The position numbers and the translations under genes were made by a program. A stretch of DNA of 64,000 nt from Cephalotus follicularis (Eukaryota; Streptophyta; Magnoliopsida; Oxalidales; Cephalotaceae): assembly GCA_001972305.1 (NCBI GenBank), contig BDDD01000422.1, positions 62,001 through 126,000 on the forward strand, read 5' to 3'. Positions 45,030 through 54,868 of the stretch are shown piece by piece. The notes beneath the pieces were generated by a model. That model was not told the origin of the DNA, made no database searches, and saw nothing but the letters and a program-made list of their open reading frames with translations. How positions within the stretch are numbered: position 1 is the first letter of the stretch; each line of letters begins with the position of its first letter.

Positions 45030-46272
45030 GAAAGGCAGAAATCAAAGTCAAGCAGTCACTACACAATGCATGCCAGCCGCTTAAGTCAAAGGAGACAGCA
45101 CAGGTTATAGACCTACTAGTCACCATAGACTATACACTATCGAGACCATAGGAATCCTATTGACATTGGGTATTGACTTTTTATAGAGGTTTCCTATTGG
45201 TGGATCTGTTCAGTGTCATGCTCTCAATACACACTTCACAGTTAGCTTTAGGGATAAACCCAAATGGCTACGAGATAACCATCCTCCACTGCTAACCCGG
45301 GAGCAAGCATAACATGAAAAGTCTTCGCAATTCATCAATGGCCCAAAGAAAGTGAACCTATGACTTAGAACGGTTTGTCACAGGTAGTAAGGATCTTATT
45401 CTCATAGCCTCCTTGGCACCAGATCCAACCCTTTGGTGTGACAGGGCACTATATGACATACAAATAATTGTAAATAATTATTCTATTCCTTTTTGTTGGT
45501 TGGGATGAGCCATATAGCCTTGCCAATATAATAAATATGCACATGAAATATGAATGGAATTCAAAATTGTATAAATCAAGAGTGTATATATACAAACAAT
45601 GAGCCATATCGTGACATACAGGGACACCCCTAACCCAACACATAACTCATATTAGGTGGAGTTTTTCATTTGAACTCTTCCTACTTTGAGATAGTTTTGT
45701 AGGATACCAAACCAGCCAAAACTCCCTCACTAAACATCCTTACCGCCATCTTGGGAGTGTTTTTGGTGAAGGAAGATTTCTTGGATTCCAACTTTGAGCA
45801 TCCACCTTTTGGAGGAAGGAGTAAAGACCATTTGGTAAGTTTCTTCCTTCATTCTTTTGCTTCTATTTTGAAGTGGGGTGTGTGTTGGATGCTAGGGCTT
45901 TGCCGAGCCCTAGCCTTGTTTGTGCATGTTGTATGTGTAGGTTTTTGGTGTTTATAAACCCTTAGGGTAGGGTTTTAGGGTTTAGAGATGGTGGAGAATG
46001 AATTAGGGATATGTGTGCATTCCTAATTGTAAAATGGTATGTGACCATTTTTAGGGATAGAGTTCCCTACACCAATCCGAACCAAGCATGCTTTGTGACC
46101 TGCCATAGGTTCATTTAATTGTCCAATTAGAGATCCTAGGATGTAATCAGGACATTTGTGGACATTGGTTATGGATGGTTCCTTCACCGTAACAAAAATT
46201 TTAAAATTTGTCACCCAAAACCCTAATGTTCACGAGTTTTTATTCCGCTGCTTTCCCAATTCCAACAAAACT

Positions 46273-47015
46273 TTGTTGAAAATCTGATGAAGATCAATTT
46301 GTGACCTAATTGTGTTTAAAATAAGGTTCTCATAGGTTACATGGCCTTATGGAGGTTTCCTATAGATCTCATTTGAGTGTAGAATTAATTTGGGATTGAA
46401 AAGGGTTTGAAAACACTTTATTTCGCATAAAAACAGGGCAAAGCACCGACCCTTTGATTCAAAGCACCGACCGTTTGTGCCTGGCAAAGCGCCCATGCTT
46501 TGACAAAAGCATCGCCGCTTTGCGTCTTTAAGCTAAAGCGCTGATGGCTAAGCAAAGCGTCGACAGTTGGTGACCCTGTCAAAGCATCGCCGGTTAGGGT
46601 CAAGGCGTCGACGCTTTAATAGGTGCATGAACTGTCCAAGCGTTGTTTCTTTAACACTCCAAATCCATTTTAAACAATTAAAACCATGATCAAAGGGAGC
46701 TATTAAGAATCATCTTTAAAACACTAAAATCAATGACCATAAACGATTAATCGAGAGAGAAGGGAAATTTGGGCAAAAGTCCCAAATTCACTAATCTCTC
46801 TCAGATCTCCAATTCAATTCATTTCAAACCCCATAAATTACCCTAACTCATTCATCTAGCACTGATCTATCAGTCCATAACAATACAATCACTCAATTCT
46901 ATCAATATGCATGAATTCAAAGAATATATGTAGAACCTACCTCAATAACTGTTGAGATGCAGATCTGGGAAGATTTGCTGCTGAATCCTCGATCTGATCC
47001 TTCCTTCAGGATCTA
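46273..47015 (-). repeat. Gypsy-B 3' LTR, middle segment, with GTCGAC cluster
   Basis: Parallels 33990-34910 of the solo LTR 32813-35245 (GGCTATACGGCC-type and CATAAAAG segments, then TCCTTCAGGNTCTA). 46440-46620 has units such as AAAGCGTCGACAGTT, AAAGCATCGCCGCTTT and AAGGCGTCGACGCTTT. It is cut at 47015 by Gypsy-D. Confidence 0.72.
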
Positions 47016-47724
47016 TGTCACGCCCCAAATCATGGGAGCACCCCACAACCCGTCACGTGACATGCCATCTATATACTTCAATCATATCATCATCCAAAAA
47101 TACTATAAATTTAAAACTTCAATCATAGTCATGCATGTGAAAATAACCATTCAATTAACTCACGCGGATATATCCAAATATATACATCAACATCTCATGT
47201 CTCAAGCATTACCACAAACCGGCAGATCAATATAATTGTTTTACAATTATTCTTATACTTCAAGTCTCTTATACAATAAGGCAGGTAGAGGAGCTGCACT
47301 AATACTAGAATCCTTGCGACGATCCGGCCCATCTGGTAACTTCAATGCGTCACATGTACCTGACCCATTTAGAGAATGGGTCAACAACCCATGGATGTGA
47401 AGGCAATACCATATGAAGAGAAGTGTACAGTTATAGTAGATGTAAGCATGGCGTGAGATGCATGAATGGCAGTTTATAGCAATAGCCCAAAACATAAAAG
47501 CCATCATTTATACACCATAAGCCTACATGTATTACATAGACCATTCTAGAGTCGTCTATCCATAAAGTATGAGTAGGCAGAGAACTTCCTACCTTCTATG
47601 CATTACTCTGCTGGTCTACACACTACTTTTCCGGCCTACACACTACTGGCAGAGGACTTCCATCATTTCATGCATTATCAGTGCTATAGGCAGAGGAGTC
47701 AACAAGCATACACACTCCTTGGCC

Positions 47725-47998
47725 TCTTCGGCTCAAGGTAGCATCATTATGAGCCCTCCTCAGCCTCCTCAGCTCAAGGTAGCATCACTATAGGTGATCC
47801 TCGACTTCCTCGGTTCAAGGTAGCATCACTATAGGTGCTCCTCGCCCTCCTCGGCTCAAGGTAGTATCATCATGAGCGCTCCTTGGCCTCCTCGGCTCAA
47901 GGTAGCATCAATATAGGTGCTCCTTGTCTTCCTCGGCTCAAGGTATCATCACTATAGGTGCTCCTAAGCCTCCTTAGCTCAAGGTAGCATCACTATCA
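47725..47998. repeat. Minisatellite, seven units of about 43 bp
   Basis: Core CTCCTCGGCTCAAGGTAGCA followed by TCACTATAGGTG; the counterpart is at 55570-55840. Confidence 0.88.
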
Positions 47999-48177
47999 TC
48001 TGCGCACTATTCTTCCACAGTAGAGTATCACCATCGTCTATGCGCTGCTTGTGCTGCAGAGGATGGAGTCGAGATAGTGCTGGTCTAATCAATCCTTCCC
48101 TTTAATGCTAGTCTGTTAAGATAGTGACCTTATGGGTTCAAACACAATAGGTGTCCCTTATAGGTCAATCATAGTCA

Positions 48178-48384
48178 GTGACCCTTATAATTCATCTCAA
48201 TTGGTGACCCGTATAGTGCATCTCAATTGGTGACCGTTACATGTCATCTCAATCGGTGACCCTTACAGGTCATCTCAATCGGTGACCCTTACAGGTCATC
48301 TCAATCGGTGACCCTTATAGTTTATCTCAATTGGTGACCTTTATAGGTCATCTCAATCGGTGACCCTTATAGGTCATCTAAATC
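48178..48384. repeat. Minisatellite, eight units of 26 bp
   Basis: Core GGTGACCCTTATAGGTCATC with TCAATC. It is followed (to 48545) by three longer units with GAAAGTGAGTTCCCATAGG. The counterpart is at 56030-56395. Confidence 0.9.
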
Positions 48385-48789
48385 AATTTAAACTGTGTCC
48401 CATAGGTTCAACCCTTGTAGGTCATCTTTGAAAGTGAGTTCCCATAGGTCTGATCACAATTAGTGACACTTATAGGCCATCTCTGAAAGTGAGTTCCCAT
48501 AGGTCTGATCACAATTGGTGACCCTTATAGGTCATCTCTGAAAGTGAGTTCCCAGGGCTATACATCTGTATTACTAAGTAGCTACCTCCTTGATCCCTCA
48601 TTACCTAACAGAGAACGGGAGGGGCTATCTCGTAGGGCTCAACAATATCGAATAAGGTTTGAGACCCCTATGGGTATTTAACTATAAAACCCTTTTGGTT
48701 AGAGAAGGGTTCAGTTAGGCATAACAGAGGAGGTTCACCTAGGCTACACAGCCTCATAGCTTTCCTAAGTCCTTATAAGAGACGACGAG

Positions 48790-49040
48790 CTTCGGAGCTC
48801 TGACCTCTACCTCTGAGGTCTGCCTTCTAGTACGAGTTCTGCCTCTAGTACGAAGTCAGCCTTCTAGTATGAGGTCTGTCTTTCGTACGAGGTCAGCCTT
48901 CTAGTATGAGGTCTGCTTCTAGTACGAGGTCTCCCTCCAGTACAAAGTCTGCCTTCAGTACGGAGTCTGCCTTCTAGGACGAGGTCTGCCTCTAGTACGA
49001 GGTCTGCCTTCATGTACTGAGGTCTGCCTTCACACTCAGA
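48790..49040. repeat. Minisatellite, about twelve units of 19-20 bp
   Basis: Core GAGGTCTGCCTTCTAGTAC. The paired LTR (56650-56735) has only about four units, so the array changed length after insertion. Confidence 0.85.
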
Positions 49041-49573
49041 GCTCTACTTAGCATTCCGAGCTCTTCCTTCAGCTGTCAGAGCTCTGACTTATCATTCTGA
49101 GCTCTATACGCCAACTGTTATTTCTTAAGAAAAGCACCAACACTTCGCGGGCTTAGCAGCAAGTTAAATACGGCTCTTCATTAGCTCATCAATAACCAAA
49201 ATCCCATTTAATCAATCCATCACTCGATCTAGATAAGCTATCAGCCTCAGTGTTCGGTTACAGTTCAGAAACAGCTTAAAGAAATCCTTAACAATTCATC
49301 TAGTCCTGATATATCAATTCATAGCAGCACAACCCAACAGTTTATATCAGTAATTCCAACAGTTCATAATAGCATAATTATCCAAGGCAGAAATAGGCAT
49401 GAATTCAAAGCATATGACTAAAGCCTACCTCGATAGATGTCGAGTTATAGCTCTAGAAGAACTTGCTTTTAAAACCGCTTACAGATCTAGAAGAATCTAC
49501 TGCTGGAATCTTGATTTGATCCTTCTATAAGGCTCTATACACTACTACAAGTCCAGCGACCCCTTCTTTTCTC

Positions 49574-49578
<5 letters not shown>

Positions 49579-49618
<40 letters not shown>
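49579..49618. repeat. (CT)n microsatellite
   Basis: Uninterrupted CT run in the Gypsy-D 3' LTR. The paired LTR has only short CTCTCTCT blocks at the same place (59775-59808). Confidence 0.97.
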
Positions 49619-49619
<1 letters not shown>

Positions 49620-49670
49620 GAACATTCGGCACTGAATGAATGAAGTGAGTATAGAAAGGGGCTAAACCGT

Positions 49671-49677
49671 TTATATA
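49671..49677 (-). promoter_or_regulatory. Gypsy-D 3' LTR TATA box
   Basis: TATATAA on the minus strand; the same motif in the same setting is at 59871-59877 in the 5' LTR. Confidence 0.55.
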
Positions 49678-49872
49678 TGGACTTTCTTGGATTGAAAAAT
49701 CCAGAACTTGCCCGTGACCTCACAATGGCCTGCCCACCTTTTGCAAATATGGGACAAGTTATGTCTCATAAGAGAGAAGAAATTATTATTGACTTAGTCA
49801 ACAATTATGGGTTTTGTGACATCATACATTATCATATATTACAACAAATACTTATAAAATTCGTGGCTTACA

Positions 49873-49885
49873 TCCTCCCCTCCTT
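49873..49885 (-). other. Gypsy-D polypurine tract
   Basis: AAGGAGGGGAGGA on the minus strand, directly before the LTR start TGTAAGCC. Confidence 0.82.
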
Positions 49886-49904
49886 AGAGAAATCTCGTCT
49901 TGAG

Positions 49905-51210
49905 ATTCCTTAAGGTCAAAACAAGTGAGGATACAATGCTCTCATATCTTCCTCACGTTCCCATGTAGCTTCTTCAAGTCCATGGTACTGCTATAATACC
50001 TTCACCAATGGGATGGTCTTGCTTCTCAACTGTTTGATTCAAGGATCAAGGATCTGGATAGGTATTTCTTCAAAACTCAAGTACGTCCTTAACTCTAACG
50101 GCTCCCACTGTAGCACGTGAGAAGGATCTGGATAGTACTTCCTCAGCATTGAGACATGGAAGACATCATGCATCGAGACATGGAAGACATCATGCATTGA
50201 GACATGGAAGACATCATGCAAATCTGATAAACTAGGCGGTAAGGCAAGTCTGTAGGCGACTGCACCTACTCTCTCAATGATCTCGAAAGGTCCTATAAAC
50301 CGAGGGGCTAACTTCCCTTTCTTGTCGAACCTCATGATTCCTTTGGTCGGTGAGACTTTGAGGAATACATGATCTCCCACTGAGAACTCCAACTCTCGCT
50401 TGCAATGATCTGCATAACTCTTCTGTCTGCTCTGGGCTGTTAGAAGCCTTCCCCTGATAACTTTAGCCTTCTCCGTTGTCTCTTGCACAAGCTTTGGCCG
50501 TAATAGACTCTGCTCACCAAATTCAAACCAACAAATTGGGGTTCTACATTTTTTACCACAAAGAGCCTCGAATGGCGCCATTCCGATGCTAGAATGATAA
50601 CTATTACTGTATGAGAACTCTACTAATAGCAGATGCTCATCACAACTACCACCCCAATCAATCACACATGTCCAAAGCATGTCCTCTAGAGTCTAAATAG
50701 TCTGCTCAGACTGACCATCAGTCTGGGGATAAAAAGCTGTGCTGAAACTCAATTGGGTACCAAAAGCTGTTTGCAGTTTCTTCCAAAACCTCGATGTAAA
50801 CCGGGGGTCCTTGTCGGACACCACACTAATTGGTACACCATGGAGCCTGGCAATCTCTCCAACATACAAGGTTGCTAACCGTTCAAGAGAATAAGTCATC
50901 TTGATCACTAGAAAATGAGCAGATTTGGTAAAGTGATCAACGATCACCCATATGGTGTCACAGTTAGTCCTTATTCTTGGCAACCCTGTTACAAAATCCA
51001 TGGTGATGTGTTCCCATTTCCATTGTGCCACAGACAACGGTTGAAGCAATCCAGCTGGTCTCTAGTGTTTTGCCTTGATTTGCTGACATGTGAGGCAGGA
51101 CGCAACATACTTAGCTATCTCCCTTTTCATGTTACTCCACCAGTAATTGAGCTTCAAATCTCGATACATCTTGGTACTCCTGAGATGTACTAAGAAACTG
51201 AAGCTATTGG
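49905..51210 (-). pseudogene. Gypsy-D integrase and chromodomain
   Basis: Minus-strand reading from 51210: zinc region end (CLTCQQIKAKH), a stop, then the core from 51049 with [12 protein letters not shown] (first D), ISVVSDKDPRFTS (second D) and YPQTDGQSEQT (E), a stop at about 50693, then 50680-50039 open for 213 residues (SYHSSIGMAPFEALCGKKCR, VGDHVFLKVSPTKGIMRF). The C-terminal chromodomain follows past a stop: VKVL-stop-QYHGLEEATWE and MRALYPHLF near 49915-49990. Chromodomains of this group are believed to steer insertion to heterochromatin. An 8-residue unit is tripled at 50147-50218. Confidence 0.88.
50147..50218 (-). repeat. In-frame triplication of a 24-bp codon block
   Basis: Three tandem 24-bp units encode HDVFHVSM three times, where Gypsy-B (and the family pattern) has one HxVFHVSM before LRKYxPDP. 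One base differs in the middle unit. Confidence 0.95.
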
Positions 51211-51990
51211 CCTGTGACAAACTTCAATTCTTTACTTTTGGGAACACAAACTCTGCCTTGATATCTGATCAATCCATCACCATGAATTAAGAAATTAGGT
51301 TTCAATCCTCCTTGGCCATCTAATGCCATCTTAAGCAAGTTTCCATCCATACCTTGGGCTTCTCTAATCCTGTCAAATAACCATGGACGCGCCTGAATCT
51401 AGCTAACTGTTAAGCAAGCTAATCGGTGACTCAAAGCCTCTGCAACCACATTAACTTTGCCTGGATGGTACTACATCTCATAGTTATAATCATTTAGCAA
51501 CTCCATCCATCTCCTTTGCCTCATATTCAGGTCTTTCTGAGAGAAAATGTGTTTTAAGCTTTTGTGATCTGTGAACACATCAAACTTGGTGGCATACAAG
51601 TAGTGCCTCCATGTGTATAGTGCAAAGACTATCGCTGTCAACTCGAGATCGTGAGTTGGATAGCTCTCCTCATGAGGCTTCAACTTCCTTTAGGCATAAG
51701 CGATCACCTTTCCATTCTACATCAGAACACATCCCAAGCCATTTCCAGATGCATCACTATATACAACAAAGCCTTCATTGCCTTTTGGAAAGGACAAAAT
51801 CTGCACAAAAATTAGGAGGTGCTTCAACTCCCGAAAACTCCGTTCACAATCATCATCCCACACAAACAAAGTCTTTTTCTGCGTCAATTTGGTCAAAGGT
51901 GCGGCTATCCATGAGAATCCCTCAACAAATTGGCAGTAATACCCCGTTAAGCCTAAGAAACTCCGTACTTTTGTCACGTTTGTTGGTCTC
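51211..51990 (-). pseudogene. Gypsy-D RNase H and RT-connection region
   Basis: RNase H degrades template RNA. 51977-51717 reads [19 protein letters not shown] and the RNase H start [16 protein letters not shown]. After a stop, 51683-51471 reads [40 protein letters not shown] and [12 protein letters not shown]. Stops separate the pieces; beyond 51470 the linker to integrase is readable (YHPGKVNVVAEALSHR). Confidence 0.86.
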
Positions 51991-52822
51991 TTCCAATCTC
52001 TTATAGCTTATATCTTTGTTGGATCTACCGATAAACCGGCACTGGAGATAACGTGACCAAGAAAAGCCACGTCTGACAACCAAAACTCACATTTGCTAAA
52101 CTTAGCATACAATCGGTGATCTCTCAAAACCTAAAATACCAAGTGCAAATGCTCCCCATGCTCCTCCATGGACTTAGAGTATACCAAGATATCATCAATA
52201 AAGACCATAATGAACTAGTCAAGATACGGGCTAAACACACTGTTCATCAATCTCATGAATGCAATAGGAGCATTGGTTACCCCAAAAGGCATTACCACGA
52301 ACTCATAATGTCCATATTGTGACCTGAAAGTTGTCTTTGGAGTGTCTTCTACTTTAACTCTGAGCTGATGATACCCTAACTAAAATCCAACTTGGAGAAA
52401 ATTGATGATCCTCTCAATTGATCAAATAACTCATCGATATGCGACAGTGGGTACTTGTTCTTAATTGTAGCGTTGTTAAGCTGCTGATAATCAATGTACA
52501 TCCTCAAGGATCCTTCCTTCTTTTTGACAAATAGGACAGGTGCTCCCCACAGGGAAACACTCGGTCTGATAAAACCTTTATCGAGCAACTCCTATAATTG
52601 CAATTTCAATTCTTTCAATTCAAGAGGGGCCATGCGATAAGGAACTCTCGATATCAGTGATGTCCCTGGTAGGAGATCTATAACAAACTCCACATCTCTC
52701 TCAGGAGGTAAGGATGTCAATTGCTCCAGATACACATCCGAATACTCACAGACAACTGGGACATCCTCCAACTTTGGTATCCATTTCCTGCCACTGTCAC
52801 GTACGCTAGGTAACCACTGCAA
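51991..52822 (-). pseudogene. Gypsy-D reverse transcriptase
   Basis: Minus strand: LPPERDVEFVIDLLPGTSLI (entry to RT), a stop at about 52592, then [20 protein letters not shown] and [20 protein letters not shown] (52588-52376), then a frame break, then [18 protein letters not shown] and the catalytic F-I-D-D-I-L-V-Y-S at about 52178-52205. [13 protein letters not shown] closes the domain. Several stops. Confidence 0.88.
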
Positions 52823-53290
52823 CCCTGTCTCATGAGTCTGTCAGCCTGACTAACATAAATCATCCGGACTGACTGGTGTTCTAAGGTTCCAACAAACTGA
52901 AACTGAGACTGGCCTGTCATATTGAAGGTTACGACCTTCCTATAACAATCCACATAAGCATAGTATGCAGCTAACCAATCCATACCAAGGATGACATCCA
53001 GTTCACCTATCGGCAACACTATCAGATCAACCATCAAAACACGATCAGCGATCACAAAGCCACAAGACCTACACACCCATTCGGAGTAAACAGGTTCTCC
53101 TATGGGGGTGATAACTTCCATTATAAAAGATAAAGGCTTGGGCTCCACCTCAACATAACATAGAAAATACATAGCAATCTATGAATGAGATGAACATGGA
53201 TCTATAAGAGTTCATGCCATATGCTGGGATATAGAAATGGTACCTCCAATAATTAAGGCAGATCCCACTACGGCTCTCTAATCCAAGGCG
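52823..53290 (-). pseudogene. Gypsy-D protease
   Basis: Aspartic protease. Minus-strand T-L-I-D-P-C-S-S-H-S near 53190-53222 keeps the catalytic D but has C where the family has G (usual DPGSSHS), followed by a stop. Downstream VYSEWVCRSCGFVIADRVLM, ELDVILGMDWLAAYYAYVDC and KVVTFNM are typical of this protease. A frameshift at about 52800 leads into RT. Confidence 0.82.
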
Positions 53291-53479
53291 TAGACTCTAC
53301 CCTGCATGGTAGGTGCTGATCCCATAGGCTGTTTACCACAGTCTCCCCGCTCTGCTGAAGGTGAACTTGTTCTAGGATGATCCTGGTATTGCGATCTAGA
53401 ACCATGGCTCTGCTGTGAACCTTCGTGTGATTAGGCCAAACTCTGACTTGGATGATTTCCTGAACCATATATACCTGCC

Positions 53480-54711
53480 ACTAGGGCACTCTGCATCCAT
53501 ATGATCCATAACTCCACAAACTAGGCACTTAAAGTGCTTCTACCAACAATCATCTGAAGCATGATTAGTGCGTTGAAAATACACGCATGGATCAAAAGGA
53601 ACCTGACTACTATCACTGGCAAGCCTAGGGTGACCTTCCTGTGGCGAAAATATCCCCTGGTGTCTCCGCCGAGAGCCACGACCTCGTATCCCCTGTCTAG
53701 AACCTCGAAACTGTCCTCCTAGTCTTGAGGGATCTGATGTACTACCAATGCTCAGAGGAGATCTACCCTGACTAGGGCTGCTGCGGCTTCCAGTCCTCCG
53801 AGATTCATTACTACTCCCAGAACTCATACCTGATTGCCAATCTGACGAAGCATGCCTACTACTACCAGTCTAAATCCTTAAATTATGCAGTTTTTCATAT
53901 ACCACCTCAACATCTGTGGCTTTGCTAGCCAACTCAAAGAATGATCTCAAACGAAGAGGCACTAGCTTATGTCTGGTATCGGGTCTAAGCCCACCAAGAA
54001 ACTTCTTGGCCTTCCTTGCTTCCGTGCCAACCATGTGAGGAGCTATCCTTGCCAATTCAATAAACTTGGCCTCGTACTCGGCCACTGTCATGCTGCCTTG
54101 GGTTAGGCCAAGAAATTTGGCCTCCTTTTTATCAATTTCAGACTCGGGGTAGTATTTCGCATTGAATTCTGTCACAAACATATCCCAAGAATTTGCTAGT
54201 CCTGATTCTTCCCAGGAGGCATCAATCATCCTCCACCAATGCCCTGCTTCACCCTGCAGCATATAAGTGGCGAAAGCAACCTTCTCGAAGTCTGAACATC
54301 CCAAGAACCTGCAGATTTTCTCTATATGCATTAGCCATCTTTCAGCGGCAACATCATCATAATCGCCTGTAAAGGCTGGAGGATTTAACTTCAGAAATCT
54401 GATCAAAGGATCCTCCATGGGTATAGAACGAGCAGATGGTCTAACTGTTGCTTCTGTACACCTAGCTGGTCTTGCAGCTGGGATTTGCTCTGCAGCAGTC
54501 ACTTGTCTTTGCATGAATTCATTCATTTGGGCCATCATGACATGCATCTCTCTCATATAATCTATGGGCTCCTCTTGAGTAGGAGTAACATATTCTGCTT
54601 CTTGGGCCACATACACAGCTTCTAGTTCTTCAACACCTTTATTGACTCAGGTACATCTGGTTGATGACCTGCCCCAGCTCTTCCTGCAGCTCTTCCACGA
54701 CGACCTTCCAT
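53480..54711 (-). pseudogene. Gypsy-D gag
   Basis: Starts at ATG 54711-54709 (MEGRRGRAAGRAGAGHQPD), with a frameshift at about 54645. Capsid: FLKLNPPAFTGDYDDVAAER, ATYMLQGEAGHWWRMIDASW, EFNAKYYPESEIDKKEAKFL, VAEYEAKFIELARIAPHMVG and KKFLGGLRPDTRHKLV (54616-53870). After a stop, a Ser/Arg/Gly-rich linker (53827-53540). The nucleocapsid knuckle CLVCGVMDHMDAEC lies at about 53490-53531. Stops at about 53870 and 53540. Confidence 0.87.
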
Positions 54712-54856
54712 ACCTGCCTTATATAAGAGAAAAGGGTCAATATCCACTTATCATATCTGCATCTCCACAATAATTAAAGCAACACTTAATCCAATCAATC
54801 ATAGTCAATTCTAACTGCCAAGGATCATATCCTGGCATATCCAACATAGAACAACG

Positions 54857-54868
54857 CTCTGATACCAC
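54857..54868 (-). other. Gypsy-D primer-binding site
   Basis: TGGTATCAGAGC on the minus strand, six bases from the LTR edge; tRNA-Met type. Confidence 0.87.

Larger units (their letters stand above)
43127..45640 (-). mobile_element. Solo LTR (2.5 kb), copia-like, reverse, nested
   Basis: Runs TGTTGGGAACG...CTAACCCAACA, between AATAA (43122-43126) and CATAA (45641-45645), a 5-bp duplication with one mismatch. On the minus strand it begins TGTTGGGTTAGGGGTGTCCC, close to the start of 41291-46267. GCAGCGGAAAAC near 43149 mirrors the CCGCTGC of forward copies. A GA run is at 43876-43901 and a reverse TATAAATAG at 43937-43945. Confidence 0.83.
41291..46267 (+). mobile_element. Solo LTR (about 2.46 kb), copia-like, forward, itself interrupted
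   Basis: Starts TGTTAGATAGGG and ends CCAATTCCAACA, with a perfect 5-bp duplication AAACT (41286-41290, 46268-46272). A reverse relative (43127-45640) is inserted in it. A CT-rich stretch near 42980-43035 precedes the terminal part, and CCGCTGCTTTCC lies near the 3' end. No coding capacity. It belongs to the same family as 57237-59724. Confidence 0.86.
47016..49872 (-). repeat. Gypsy-D 3' LTR
   Basis: TGTCACGCCCC...GTGGCTTACA, 2857 bp. It has three successive minisatellites also present in the 5' LTR, a CT run (49579-49618) and a reverse TATA at 49671. Confidence 0.88.

Noticed and set aside
45751-45957. 68-residue + strand frame MGVFLVKEDFLDSNFEHPPF
   Set aside because: Lies in the terminal part of solo LTR 41291-46267; no domain and no sign of coding use.
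47725-49040. Regular repeats resembling a CRISPR array
   Set aside because: Adjacent degenerate tandem units without unique spacers, inside a plant LTR and duplicated in the partner LTR.
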